Source: Mycobacterium stomatepiae
GTDB lineage: Bacteria; Actinomycetota; Actinomycetes; Mycobacteriales; Mycobacteriaceae
Direction of reading: 5' to 3'
Length of the DNA stretch: 64,000 nucleotides
Assembly: GCF_010731715.1 (NCBI RefSeq)
Contig: NZ_AP022587.1
Location: forward strand, 5,270,001-5,334,000
Shown here: one piece after another, positions 32,139-42,030 of the stretch
How positions within the stretch are numbered: position 1 is the first letter of the stretch
How the letters are laid out: the number at the start of each line of letters is the position of its first letter
Program-made: the position numbers and the translations under genes
Notes under the pieces: generated by a model
The model's database searches: none
Seen by the model: the letters and a program-made list of their open reading frames with translations, nothing else
What the model was told of the DNA's origin: nothing

Positions 32139-33560
32139 GTGCTGCTGGAATCGCTGAACCCCATTGCCGTCACTGCCACCGACATCTCCGACGCGGTCAA
32201 GATCGACGGCACCGTTTTGAGCCGCAGTGACCTCGTCGGCGGTGCGACGTCGGTGGCCGAACGCGTCGCCGGCGCGGACCGGGTTGCGGTGCTGGCCACC
32301 CCCAGCGTGTCGACCGTCCTGGCGATCACGGGCTGCCTGATCGCCGGCGTTCCGTTCGTCCCGGTGCCCTCCGATGTCGGCGCGGCCGAACGCCGGCACA
32401 TGTTGACCGACTCCGGTGTGCGGGCCTGGTTGGGCCCCGAGCCGGACGAGCTGGAGGGCTTGGCGCACATCCCGGTGCGACTGCACGCCCGCTCCTGGCA
32501 CCGCTACCCGGAGCCGCCGCCCGAGGCCACCGCCATGGTTATCTACACCTCGGGCACCACCGGAGCGCCCAAGGGTGTGGTGGTGAGCCGCGGCGCGATC
32601 GCCGCCGACATCGATGCGCTGGCGCAAGCCTGGCAGTGGACACCGGATGACGTGCTGGTGCATGGATTGCCGCTGTTCCACATCCACGGGTTGGTACTGG
32701 GGCTACTCGGGTCGTTGCGGATCGGAAATCGCTTCGTGCACACCGGAAGACCGACGCCGGCCGGCTATGCCCAAGCCCGTACCGAATCCGGCGGAACCCT
32801 GTACTTCGCGGTGCCGACGGTGTGGTCACGGGTGGTGGCCGATCAGACGGCCGCCGAGACACTGCGCTCGGCCCGGCTGCTGGTGTCGGGTAGCGCGGCG
32901 CTGCCCGTTCCGGTGTTCGACCGGCTGGAACAGCTGACCGGGCACCGGCCGATCGAACGCTACGGCGCCTCGGAGTCGTTGATCACGGTGTCGACGCGGG
33001 CCGACGGCGAACGCCGCCCGGGCTGGGTCGGCCTGCCGTTGTCCGGAATCGAGACCAGGCTGCTCGACGACGCCGGCGACGCGGTTCCGCATGACGGGGA
33101 AACCGTTGGAAAGCTTCATGTTCGGGGTCCGACCCTGTTCGACGGCTACCTGAATCGGCCGGAGGCCACCGCCGAGGTTTTCGACGCCGACGGTTGGTAT
33201 CACACCGGCGACGTCGCGGTGATCGACGCCGGGGGCATGCATCGCATCGTCGGCCGCGAATCGGTCGACCTGATCAAATCGGGCGGATACCGCATCGGCG
33301 CGGGTGAGATCGAGACGTCGTTGCTCGGGCATCCCGGTGTGCAGGAGGCGGCCGTCGTCGGCTTGCCCGACGACGACCTGGGCCAGCGCATCGTCGCATT
33401 CGTGGTCGGCTCGTCGGAGCTCAACACCGACGAGCTGATCAACTTTGTCGCCCAAGACCTTTCGATACACAAGCGGCCGCGCGAGGTGCGGTTCGTGGAT
33501 ACTCTGCCGCGCAACGCGATGGGCAAGGTCGTCAAGAAGCAGCTGCTGTCCGAGGGCTGA
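32139..33560 (+). CDS. fadD36: Fatty-acid-CoA ligase FadD36
   Basis: 473-residue ANL-superfamily enzyme, the same length as Rv1193 by memory. The AMP-binding P-loop is 'MVIYTSGTTGAPKGVVVSRG', followed by 'RYGASESLITVSTRADGE', 'GWYHTGDVAVIDAGGMHRIV' and the C-terminal lysine motif 'PRNAMGKVVKKQLL'. It converts a carboxylic acid to its CoA thioester through an acyl-adenylate. Start GTG 32139, 36 bp after the hydrolase. The acid used is unknown; relatives act on short-chain or malonate-like acids. Confidence 0.87.
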   Translation: MLLESLNPIAVTATDISDAVKIDGTVLSRSDLVGGATSVAERVAGADRVAVLATPSVSTVLAITGCLIAGVPFVPVPSDVGAAERRHMLTDSGVRAWLGPEPDELEGLAHIPVRLHARSWHRYPEPPPEATAMVIYTSGTTGAPKGVVVSRGAIAADIDALAQAWQWTPDDVLVHGLPLFHIHGLVLGLLGSLRIGNRFVHTGRPTPAGYAQARTESGGTLYFAVPTVWSRVVADQTAAETLRSARLLVSGSAALPVPVFDRLEQLTGHRPIERYGASESLITVSTRADGERRPGWVGLPLSGIETRLLDDAGDAVPHDGETVGKLHVRGPTLFDGYLNRPEATAEVFDADGWYHTGDVAVIDAGGMHRIVGRESVDLIKSGGYRIGAGEIETSLLGHPGVQEAAVVGLPDDDLGQRIVAFVVGSSELNTDELINFVAQDLSIHKRPREVRFVDTLPRNAMGKVVKKQLLSEG

Positions 33561-33606
33561 GTTCACGCGTCAGCGCGGGCGAGCGTCGCATCGGCTTGAT
33601 AACCGA

Positions 33607-33620
33607 CACATCACAATGTG
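33607..33620. promoter_or_regulatory. Inverted repeat upstream of the MFS gene
   Basis: CACAT and ATGTG arms with a 4-bp spacer, 129 bp before the MFS start, in the 188-bp gap after fadD36. This AT-richer spot could be an operator or part of a promoter. No protein can be assigned. Confidence 0.25.
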
Positions 33621-33748
33621 CGTTGTCAGCTGGTGCTTTGCGCGACACGCAGGATATTGCCAGGCTAGTCGTGCGGCGAGAGTTCGCACGTTCGCCTACC
33701 TTCGTTGGGGAACGACCGCATGGACCGACGCAAAAGGGGCACTAACGG

Positions 33749-35071
33749 ATGGGTGAGTCGACGCGCCCGGCGGGCGCTGTAACGACGATCGCGGACCAGC
33801 CGCCCGCCACACCGATGGCACGCGTCGCGGTCTCGTGCCTGGTCGGCTCGGCAATCGAGTTCTACGACTTCCTGATCTACGGCACCGCCGCGGCGCTGGT
33901 GTTCCCCGCCGTGTTCTTCCCCAACCTCACGCCCGGCGTGGCCATGATCGCCTCGATGGGAACCTTCGCCACGGCATTCCTGTCCCGGCCCATCGGTGCG
34001 GCCGTCTTCGGGTACTTCGGCGACCGGCTGGGCCGCAAGAAGACGCTGATCTGGACGCTGGTGATCATGGCCGTGGCGACCGTGAGCGTCGGCCTGGTGC
34101 CCAGCACCGCATCCATCGGGATGGCGGCGCCGCTGATCCTGATGGGGCTGCGGCTGCTGCAGGGGTTCGCGGTGGGCGGCGAATGGGCCGGGTCGGCCCT
34201 GCTGAGCGCCGAATACGCCCCCGGCGGCCGGCGTGGCCGGTACGGCATGTTCACCCTGCTCGGCGGCGGTGTCGCCGGCGTGCTGAGCAGCCTGACCTTC
34301 CTCGGTGTGAACGTCACGATCGGCGAGTACAGCCCCGAGTTCCTGCAGTGGGGATGGCGGATCCCGTTCCTGATCAGTTCGGTGCTGATCGCGTTGGCGT
34401 TGTACGTGCGGCTCAACATCGACGAGACCCCGGTGTTCGCCGAGGAAAAGGCCCGCGACTTGGTGCCGAAAGCGCCGCTGGCCGAAGTGTTTCGCCTGCA
34501 GGGCCGGGAGATCCTGTTGGCCGCCGGCAGCGTGCTGTGCACGATGGCGTTCTGCTACATGGGCAACACCTACTTGACCATGTACGCGCACACCCACCTG
34601 GGCTATACGCGAGGCTTCATCTGGTCGATCGGCGTGCTCAGCGGGCTGGTCAGCATTGCGAGCGTGATCATCTCCGCTGTGCTGAGTGATCGAGTGGGCC
34701 GGCGCCGGCTGATGCTGCTGGGCTGGGCGACCTGTGTGCCGTGGGCCTTCGTGGTGGTCCCGTTGATCGACACCGGCAACAAGGCGTTGTATGCGGTCGC
34801 GATTGTCGGCACCTTCGCCATCTCCGGCATCGGCAGCGGGCCCGTCGGGGCTTTCATTCCCGAACTTTTCGCCACCCGCTACCGCTACAGCGGCTCGGCG
34901 CTGGCGATCAACCTGGCCGGCGTGATCGGTGGGGCCCTGCCGCCGCTGATCGCCGGGACGCTGCTGGCGACCTACGGCAGTTGGTCGATCGGCGCCATGC
35001 TGGCCGCTCTCGCGTTGACCAGCCTGGTCTGCACCTATCTGTTGCCGGAAACCCGCGGCACGTCGCTGTAG
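33749..35071 (+). CDS. MFS metabolite:H+ symporter (MHS family, Rv1200 type)
   Basis: 440 residues with twelve predicted membrane segments. 'GSAIEFYDFLIYGTAAALVF' in helix 1, 'GYFGDRLGRKKTLIWTLVIM' in the loop 2-3 signature and 'GEWAGSALLSAEYAPGGRRG' in loop 4-5 are diagnostic of the MHS group (shikimate, alpha-ketoglutarate and betaine carriers). It converges on dapD with 3 bp between stops, the same arrangement as Rv1200/Rv1201c. The PE/PPE, esx and IS1081 genes that precede it in M. tuberculosis are absent. Substrate unknown. Confidence 0.88.
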   Translation: MGESTRPAGAVTTIADQPPATPMARVAVSCLVGSAIEFYDFLIYGTAAALVFPAVFFPNLTPGVAMIASMGTFATAFLSRPIGAAVFGYFGDRLGRKKTLIWTLVIMAVATVSVGLVPSTASIGMAAPLILMGLRLLQGFAVGGEWAGSALLSAEYAPGGRRGRYGMFTLLGGGVAGVLSSLTFLGVNVTIGEYSPEFLQWGWRIPFLISSVLIALALYVRLNIDETPVFAEEKARDLVPKAPLAEVFRLQGREILLAAGSVLCTMAFCYMGNTYLTMYAHTHLGYTRGFIWSIGVLSGLVSIASVIISAVLSDRVGRRRLMLLGWATCVPWAFVVVPLIDTGNKALYAVAIVGTFAISGIGSGPVGAFIPELFATRYRYSGSALAINLAGVIGGALPPLIAGTLLATYGSWSIGAMLAALALTSLVCTYLLPETRGTSL

Positions 35072-35074
35072 CCG

Positions 35075-36019
35075 CTAGTTGGCGTGCAGGTCCTCGTTGA
35101 GGGCGATGCCCTGACCGCCGCGGGCCACCACTTCCACAGCGCCGCTGACCGAATTGCGGCGGAACAACAGGTTGTTGCCGCCGGAGAACTCGAGTGCCTT
35201 CATCGTCTTGCCCTCGGGCGTAAGCACTTTGGTGCCCGCGGTGACGTACAGGCCGGCCTCGACGACACAGTCGTCGCCCAGCGAGATGCCCAGCCCCGCG
35301 TTGGCGCCCAGTAGGCAGCGTTTGCCGATCGAAATGACTTCCGTGCCACCGCCGGACAGCGTGCCCATGATCGACGCCCCGCCGCCGATGTCGGACCCGT
35401 CGCCGACCACCACACCGCCGGAGATGCGGCCCTCCACCATCGAGGTGCCCAGCGTGCCGGCGTTGAAGTTGACGAAGCCCTCGTGCATCACGGTGGTGCC
35501 CGGCGCCAGGTGCGCGCCGAGGCGCACCCGGTCGGCGTCGGCGATGCGGACCCCGGTGGGCATCACATAGTCGACCATCCGCGGGAACTTGTCGACGCCG
35601 TAGACGGTCGCCTGTCCCTTGCGGCGCAGCCGCGCGCGGACCGCCTCGAAACCCTCGACCGCGCAGGGTCCGTGATTAGTCCACACCACGTTGGTCAATA
35701 CCCCGAACAAGCCGCCGGCGTTCAGCCCATGCGGCGCGACCAGGCGGTGAGACAGCAAATGCAGCCGCAGGTAGGCGTCGTAGGCGTCGGCGGCCACATC
35801 GTCGAGTGAGCCGATAACCGTGCGCACGGCCACGGTGTCGGTATTGCGGTCGTCGTCTCGTCCGACCAGCGCGGCCAGCTCCGGTGGCACATCGGACAGC
35901 GCCAGGCGCGAGGTACCGCTGGTGCCCGACTCCGTCAGTTCCGGTGCGGGAAACCACGTGTCGAGGATCGATCCGTCGGAGGCCAGCGTCGCCAGCCCGA
36001 TACCTGCAGCTCCAGTCAC
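35075..36019 (-). CDS. dapD: Tetrahydrodipicolinate N-succinyltransferase DapD
   Basis: 314 residues with a left-handed beta-helix in the C-terminal half, visible as hexapeptide turns ('[20 protein letters not shown]', '[20 protein letters not shown]'). It succinylates tetrahydrodipicolinate with succinyl-CoA in the succinylase branch of lysine/DAP synthesis, just before DapC and DapE. GTG start at 36019. It is of the long mycobacterial type (Rv1201c). dapE lies divergently 285 bp away. Confidence 0.93.
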   Translation of the reverse strand: MTGAAGIGLATLASDGSILDTWFPAPELTESGTSGTSRLALSDVPPELAALVGRDDDRNTDTVAVRTVIGSLDDVAADAYDAYLRLHLLSHRLVAPHGLNAGGLFGVLTNVVWTNHGPCAVEGFEAVRARLRRKGQATVYGVDKFPRMVDYVMPTGVRIADADRVRLGAHLAPGTTVMHEGFVNFNAGTLGTSMVEGRISGGVVVGDGSDIGGGASIMGTLSGGGTEVISIGKRCLLGANAGLGISLGDDCVVEAGLYVTAGTKVLTPEGKTMKALEFSGGNNLLFRRNSVSGAVEVVARGGQGIALNEDLHAN

Positions 36020-36059
36020 GGCGGTCAGGTTACTTTCCCGGCCGAGCGGACACCAAAAT

Positions 36060-36250
36060 GCCCCCGGTTCCGGTAACTACCCGCCCGAGGTCCTCGGTGG
36101 CGGCCCGGCGGCCCACTACCTGTACGACTACACCGAACACGACGGCATCATGTTTTCCGGTACGCGAGTAGCGGTGTCGCGCCCCGCGGATAACCGTCCG
36201 AAGATGCCGGCCGGTCCCGAATCTCTGCTGATCGAGCTCGAATTCAGCGG
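36060..36250 (+). pseudogene. Possible 3' gene remnant between dapD and dapE
   Basis: One plus frame reads '[20 protein letters not shown]', 'EHDGIMFSGTRVAV' and '[13 protein letters not shown]', which resembles the C-terminal end of actinobacterial proteins of about 250 residues ('...DYREFDGI..PT.RRVY...PEPLLVSI') of unknown function. No start codon, ribosome site or N-terminal part is present, and dapD begins just upstream on the other strand. The rest of the 285-bp gap contains only the dapD and dapE leaders. Resemblance is from memory, so this is tentative. Confidence 0.4.
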
Positions 36251-36304
36251 TGGCTACACCCCGGGGCTGACGGTTTTGGCTCAGGCGCCGATTACGCTGG
36301 TTGC

Positions 36305-37387
36305 GTGCTGGACTTGCATGGGGATCCGATCGAGTTGACCGCGGCGCTGGTCGACATCCCCAGCGAGTCGCGAGACGAGGCGCGCATTGCCGACGAGGTC
36401 GAGGCCGCGCTGCGCGCGCAGACGTCCGGCTTCGAGATCGTCCGCAGCGGCAATGCGGTGCTGGCACGCACCCGGCGCAACCGGCCGTCGCGGGTGCTGC
36501 TGGCCGGTCATCTCGACACCGTCCCGGTCGCCGGCAATCTGCCCAGCCATCGCTCGACCGGCGGCGACGTGCTTTACGGCTGCGGCACCTCGGACATGAA
36601 ATCCGGCGACGCCGTCTTTCTGCATCTGGTCGCCACGGTGGCCGAGCCGGTGCACGATCTGACGCTGGTTCTCTACGACTGCGAGGAAATCGAAGCTGCC
36701 GCAAACGGTTTGGGCCGCATCGAGCGCGAGCTGCCGGACTGGTTGGCCGCCGACGTAGCGATCTTGGGCGAGCCCACCGGGGGCTACATCGAGGCCGGTT
36801 GTCAGGGCACGCTGCGAGTCGTGGTCAGCGCCAGCGGAACTCGCGCGCACTCGGCGCGGTCCTGGCTGGGCGACAACGCAATTCACAAACTGGGCGCGGT
36901 GCTGGACCGGCTGGCCTCCTACCGGGCGCGCACCGTCGACATCGACGGCTGCGAGTACCGCGAAGGCTTGTCGGCCGTGCGGGTCGACGGCGGCGTGGCC
37001 GGAAACGTGATTCCGGACGCCGCCTCGGTCACCGTCAACTACCGCTTCGCGCCCGACCGGTCGCTCACCGATGCGTTGCAACGCGTGCACGAGGTGCTCG
37101 ACGGGATCGACGTGCGTATCGAGCAGACCGATGGCGCGGCGGGTGCGCTACCCGGCTTGTCGCAGCCGGCCGCCAAGGCGCTGGTCGAGGCCGCCGGCGG
37201 ACAGGTGCGGGCGAAATACGGCTGGACGGACGTGGCCCGGTTCGCCGCGCTGGGCATCCCGGCGGTCAACTTCGGGCCCGGTGACCCCAACCTCGCGCAC
37301 ACCCGCGACGAGCGGGTACCCGTCGCCGCGATCACCGCCGCGGTGGACATGCTGCGGCCCTACCTGGGCGGTTTAGCGGGCGGCTAA
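36305..37387 (+). CDS. dapE: Succinyl-diaminopimelate desuccinylase DapE
   Basis: 360-residue di-zinc M20 peptidase-family enzyme that removes succinate from N-succinyl-LL-DAP. Metal and catalytic residues are visible: '[11 protein letters not shown]', '[18 protein letters not shown]', '[15 protein letters not shown]' and, at the end, '[17 protein letters not shown]'. The dimerisation lid is in the middle. GTG start at 36305. Its stop overlaps the stop of the opposite ATPase gene. With DapC and DapD in this window, three succinylase-branch enzymes are covered. Confidence 0.93.
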   Translation: MLDLHGDPIELTAALVDIPSESRDEARIADEVEAALRAQTSGFEIVRSGNAVLARTRRNRPSRVLLAGHLDTVPVAGNLPSHRSTGGDVLYGCGTSDMKSGDAVFLHLVATVAEPVHDLTLVLYDCEEIEAAANGLGRIERELPDWLAADVAILGEPTGGYIEAGCQGTLRVVVSASGTRAHSARSWLGDNAIHKLGAVLDRLASYRARTVDIDGCEYREGLSAVRVDGGVAGNVIPDAASVTVNYRFAPDRSLTDALQRVHEVLDGIDVRIEQTDGAAGALPGLSQPAAKALVEAAGGQVRAKYGWTDVARFAALGIPAVNFGPGDPNLAHTRDERVPVAAITAAVDMLRPYLGGLAGG

Positions 37388-39540
37388 GCGCACTGCTGTG
37401 CCTGCGCGGTGGCATCGGCGGCCGCCGCGTGCATACCGACCGCCGTCAGCTCGGCGGCCACCGCGCGCAGCGCGTCCCCGTCGCTTGTCGCCACCGCCTT
37501 GGCGTGAGCCAGCGCGAGCTGTCCCGCTACGCAGTCGACCTCGTCGCACAGCCGGGCCAGCGGATCCACCGCGCGGATGTCGCCGAGGCGCACGGCCTCA
37601 TGCCAGACGCGCAGCGCCACCGCCGACTGCCCACGGCGCTCGGCCATCCGGGCCGCGTCGCGCGCCGCCGCGATCGCCCCGTGCGAGTCGCGTTCGGCGG
37701 CCCGCCGCCAGGCCCGGGCCACCCCCAGCTCGGGGCCGAACAAAGCCGACTTGGTGCCATGCCGGGATTCGGCTCTGCTCAAGGCTTTTGCCCCGCCGGC
37801 GATGTCGCCCTGCTGGGCCAGCGCGGTGGCCAGCAGCATCAGCGACAGTGGCCCCCACGAATAGCCGGTGCGTTCCAGGGCCGCGGTGGCCGGGCCCAGC
37901 AGCGTGGCGGCCTCGGCGAATCTGCCGGCGGCGATCAGCGTGTGAGCCAGCAGCACCTCGCCGATCGCCCGTCCCGGCTGCTGCAACTCGGCGAAATCGG
38001 TGAACTGCTGCGCCAGTTCGGTCGCCTTCTCGACCCGGCCCGCCATCGGCAGGGTCGTCGTCTCGCCCAGGCCGACCGTGAACCGCAGCAGCCCGGGGTG
38101 CTCGGCGTTCAGCGCGCGCTGCGCCAGCGGCTCCACATCGGCGAACCGGCCCTGGCGCGCCGAGCAGAGCGTGGCCGCGCTCGCCGCCCAGGCCACCGCC
38201 TGGTCGTCGACGGCCGGCGAATCCAGCACCCGATGCGCGATCTCGACCGCACCCTCGATGTTGCCGGCGTTCATCGCGAAGGTCGCGCTGAGCGCGTCGA
38301 GCGTCAGCCGCGGACCGACATCGGCGACCCGATTGCGGATGGTCAGCAGGAACGCGGTGGCCCGCTCCGGCTCGCTGAGCATGAAGAACTGATTGGCCGC
38401 CCGTAGCAGCGTCCACCTCATCAGCTCTTCTTCGGGCAACGCGGCGGAGTCGACCGCGGCCAGCAGCTCCTCGGCTTCGCGGCCGCGGCCCTGAAACGCC
38501 AGCGAATTCGCCAGCGGCAGCCGCGCCGCCAGATTCTGGGAGTCCTCGCAGCGCTGCAGCGCGGAGCGCGCGAATCGCTCGCCGAGCGTGAGATCGCCGA
38601 GTCGCAGCGCCTGCTGGGCGGCATCGACGACGTCGGCCACCGGTTGCGGGGCGTCGCTGTCCAGCGCGAGGGACGCCAGCCGCAGCCGGTCGGACAGATG
38701 CTCCGGCGGATGCTGGCTCTGCAGCTCGACCAATTCGGTGCGTCGCCGCCGGGTGCCGTCGGCCCCGAGTGCGGCACGCGCACGTTCGGAGAACAGCGGG
38801 TGGGCGGTGTACACCACCGGCGCCTCGGCATGCGCGTCGCGCACCCGGGTTTCCGCCGCACCCCACTCCTGCGCCTCGCCGACCGCGCCGTCGCCGGCCA
38901 GCACGGTGAGGTCGGCCAGCGACAGCGGCTCTTGGACGGCCAGGTAGTCGAGCACCGCCCGGGCGGCCGCGGGCAACTCGGCGATGAAGGTGTCGACCTC
39001 GGCCGGGCTGGTGGCCGCGTCGGGCGCGTCGACGTCGATGCGCTCCAGCAGACCGTCGGTCCACAGCGCCGCGATGGCCTCGGGTGCGGCCCCTGAAGAC
39101 GGGTCGCGGGCGGTGACGATCATCCGGGCGGTGCCGGCCAGTGCCAGCTGGTAGACCAGGGTCGCCGACAGGATGTCCAGGTCGTGGGCGTCGTCGACGA
39201 TCAGCAGCAGATCGCCCTGCCGGTCCCGGCTCAGCGACGCCCGGGCCGCCCGCAACAGCGCGGCCGGCTTACCGATTTCGGCCCCGAAACTGGAGAAGTC
39301 CACGATGTGGCTGAAAGCGCCGAACGGGACCACGCGCTCGGTCGGGGTGCCGGTGACCCAGCGGATGAAGGTGCTCGGGTTGCCGCTCGCGAAGTGTTCG
39401 GCGGCCAGCCGCGCCAGGGTGGATTTGCCGACGCCGTCGGGCCCGAGCACCACCGCGCCGCGCCGCGCCGCGTCACCCACGGCTGACTCCAGTCGTTCCA
39501 ACGTGGACGCGTGCTGCGGGACGTTCCATCGAATCGCCAT
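37384..39540 (-). CDS. STAND-type ATPase of LuxR/MalT architecture lacking the C-terminal DNA-binding domain
   Basis: 718 residues. Residues 1-200 form a P-loop NTPase: Walker A '[18 protein letters not shown]' and Walker B '[15 protein letters not shown]'. From about 270 the chain is an alpha-helical TPR-like array rich in Ala, Leu and Arg. Mycobacterial relatives of this layout end in a LuxR helix-turn-helix; here the chain stops at '[16 protein letters not shown]', where such proteins would continue into it. The position corresponds to Rv1204c. It may be a signalling ATPase without direct DNA binding, or a C-terminally truncated regulator. Confidence 0.75.
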   Translation of the reverse strand: MAIRWNVPQHASTLERLESAVGDAARRGAVVLGPDGVGKSTLARLAAEHFASGNPSTFIRWVTGTPTERVVPFGAFSHIVDFSSFGAEIGKPAALLRAARASLSRDRQGDLLLIVDDAHDLDILSATLVYQLALAGTARMIVTARDPSSGAAPEAIAALWTDGLLERIDVDAPDAATSPAEVDTFIAELPAAARAVLDYLAVQEPLSLADLTVLAGDGAVGEAQEWGAAETRVRDAHAEAPVVYTAHPLFSERARAALGADGTRRRRTELVELQSQHPPEHLSDRLRLASLALDSDAPQPVADVVDAAQQALRLGDLTLGERFARSALQRCEDSQNLAARLPLANSLAFQGRGREAEELLAAVDSAALPEEELMRWTLLRAANQFFMLSEPERATAFLLTIRNRVADVGPRLTLDALSATFAMNAGNIEGAVEIAHRVLDSPAVDDQAVAWAASAATLCSARQGRFADVEPLAQRALNAEHPGLLRFTVGLGETTTLPMAGRVEKATELAQQFTDFAELQQPGRAIGEVLLAHTLIAAGRFAEAATLLGPATAALERTGYSWGPLSLMLLATALAQQGDIAGGAKALSRAESRHGTKSALFGPELGVARAWRRAAERDSHGAIAAARDAARMAERRGQSAVALRVWHEAVRLGDIRAVDPLARLCDEVDCVAGQLALAHAKAVATSDGDALRAVAAELTAVGMHAAAADATAQAQQCA

Positions 39541-39639
39541 CGCCGAATTTTATTGCGACGCGGTGTCCGGCCGGTGACTAGCTAGCGCGAACGACCCATC
39601 TATGCACGGTTGGAAGGGCTTTGGTCTACGTTGGCGGAT

Positions 39640-40203
39640 ATGCGCCCCGACCGCGATTCCTCACTCGAATGGGCGGTCTGCGTCTACTGTGCGTCCGGCC
39701 CGACGCATCCCGAATTGCTGTATCTGGCCGGAGAACTTGGCGAAGCGATCGCCGACCGCGGCTGGACGCTGGTGTGGGGCGGCGGCCACGTTTCGGCGAT
39801 GGGAGCGGTGGCCAGTGCGGCACGCGCGCACGGCGGCCGGACCGTGGGCGTGATCCCGCAACACCTGATGCGCCGGGAGCTTGCCGACAAGAATGCCGAC
39901 GAGCTGATCGTCACCGATACGATGCGCGAACGGAAGCGCGTCATGGAAGATCGCGCCGATGCGTTCATCGTGCTGCCGGGCGGGATCGGGACCCTCGACG
40001 AGCTGTTCGAGGCGTGGACGACGGGCTATCTGGGTATGCACGACAAACCCGTGGTGATGCTCGACACCTGGGGTCACTACGAGGGCTTGTTGGTGTGGTT
40101 GAACGGCTTGCTCGACCGCGGCTACATCTCGCAGGTAGCGATGGACTCGTTGGTGCTGGTCGATAAGGTGAATGACGCAATCGAGGCGTGCGCCCCTGTC
40201 TGA
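39640..40203 (+). CDS. LOG-family cytokinin riboside 5'-monophosphate phosphoribohydrolase
   Basis: 187 residues from ATG 39640, the same size as Rv1205. The signatures 'LVWGGGHVSAMGAVASAARA' and 'VLPGGIGTLDELFEAW' (PGGxGTxxE) define the LOG family, which releases free cytokinin bases from their nucleoside monophosphates; Rv1205 of M. tuberculosis does this. The frame runs back to 39610, but that part has no family match. It is followed by fadD6 33 bp later. Confidence 0.9.
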   Translation: MRPDRDSSLEWAVCVYCASGPTHPELLYLAGELGEAIADRGWTLVWGGGHVSAMGAVASAARAHGGRTVGVIPQHLMRRELADKNADELIVTDTMRERKRVMEDRADAFIVLPGGIGTLDELFEAWTTGYLGMHDKPVVMLDTWGHYEGLLVWLNGLLDRGYISQVAMDSLVLVDKVNDAIEACAPV

Positions 40204-40236
40204 GGTCGGCTGCGTCAAGGGGAATCGAGGGAGCAC

Positions 40237-42020
40237 GTGTCCGGTCGCGATGGGAAAGCACGTAGACGGATCGGCCTGACCGATATCGCGTCGGGGCTGC
40301 CGAGCGTACTGGCCGACATGCGGGTGATCGTCCGTGGCGCGCTGACCGGGCTGGTGGCCCAGCCGGGCTCCCACCGCTCGATCGGCAGCGTGTTCCAGGA
40401 CCGCGCGGCTCGCTACGGCGACAAGGTCTTCCTGCGGTTCGGCGACCAGCAGCTGACCTACCGCGAGGCCAACGCGGCCGCCAACCGGTATGCCGCCGTG
40501 CTGGCCGCGCGCGGTGTCGGTCACGGCGACGTCGTCGCGATCATGCTGCGCAACTCGCCGAATGCGGTGCTGACGATGCTGGCCACGGTCAAGTGCGGGG
40601 CCGTTGCCGGCATGCTCAACTACCACCAGCGTGGTGAGGTGCTCGCGCACAGCCTGGGCCTGCTGGACGCCAAGGTGCTGATCGCGGAGACCGACCTGGT
40701 CAGCGCCGCCGCCGAGTCCGGTTCCGCGGACACCGCCAACACGCTGACCATCGAGGACCTGGAGCGCTTCGCGGTTGGCGCGGCGGCCACCAACCCGGAT
40801 TCGGTGGCGGCCGTGCAGGCCCGCGACACCGCCTTCTACATCTTCACGTCGGGCACCACCGGGTTCCCGAAGGCGAGCGTGATGACCCATCTGCGGTGGC
40901 TCAAGGCGCTGGCGGCGTTCGGTGGGCTGGGCTTGCGGCTGAGGAGCTCCGACACCCTGTACAGCTGCCTGCCGCGGTACCACAACAACGCGCTGACGGT
41001 GGCGCTGTCGTCGGCAATCAACTCCGGGGCGACGCTGGCGCTGGGCAAGTCGTTTTCGGCCTCCCGGTTCTGGGACGAGGTCATCGACAGCCGGGCCACG
41101 GCGTTCATCTACATCGGCGAGATCTGCCGCTACCTGCTCAACCAGCCGCCCAAGGACACCGACCGCAAGCACAAGGTGCGCCTGATCGCCGGCAACGGGC
41201 TGCGCCCGGAGATCTGGAAGGAATTCACCAAGCGGTTCGGCATCTCGCGGGTGTGTGAGTTCTACGCCTCCAGCGAGGCAACACGGCCTTCATCAATATC
41301 TTCAACGTGCCCGGGTCGACGGGCATCGCGCCGATGCCGCTGGTGTACGTGGAGTACGACCCCGATACCGGGGAGCCGCTGCGCGATGCCGACGGCCGGG
41401 TAAACCGGGTGCCGGCCGGCCAGCCCGGCCTGCTGCTGAGCCCGGTCAACCGGCTGCAGCCGTTCGACGGCTACACGGACCAGGCGTCGAGCGAAAAGAA
41501 GCTGGTGCGCAACGCTTTCCGCGACGGCGACTGCTACTTCAATTCCGGCGACGTGATGAGCCCGCAGGGCATGCGGCACGCCGCGTTCGTCGATCGGCTC
41601 GGCGACACCTTCCGCTGGAAGGGTGAGAACGTCGCCACCACCCAGGTCGAGGCGGCGCTGGCGTCGGACCAGGCCGTCGAGGAATGCACCGTCTTCGGCG
41701 TCGAGGTGCCGGACACCGGCGGGCGCGCCGGGATGGCCGCGGTGCAGTTGCGCGAAGGCGCGCAGTTCGACGGCAAGGCGCTGGCGCGCGCGGTGTACGG
41801 GCAGCTGCCCGCATACGCGCTGCCGCTGTTCGTGCGGGTGGTGAAGACGCTCGAGCACACCACGACGTTCAAGAGCCGCAAGGTGGAGTTGCGCGAGCAG
41901 GCCTACGGGCCCGACGTCAAGGACCCGCTGTACGTGCTGGCCGGCCGCGACGACGGCTACGTGCCGTACTACGACGAATATCCGGACGAGGTGGCGGCGG
42001 GTAAGCGGCCGCAAGGCTGA
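40237..42020 (+). pseudogene. fadD6: Fatty-acid-CoA ligase FadD6, frameshifted
   Basis: The N-terminal two thirds starts at GTG 40237 and includes the AMP motif '[19 protein letters not shown]'. The frame is lost at about 41275: 'CEFYASSEA' should continue '[20 protein letters not shown]', which is found intact in the next frame from 41279 to the stop at 42020 ('YFNSGDVMSPQGMRH', 'TTTFKSRKVELREQAYG'). The sequence reads GAGGCAAC where GAGGGCAAC is expected, one G short. Restored, it is about 594 residues, the size of Rv1206, a long-chain acyl-CoA ligase. Homopolymer sequencing error or a fresh mutation are both possible. Confidence 0.85.
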
Positions 42021-42030
42021 AGCCCCGGCG

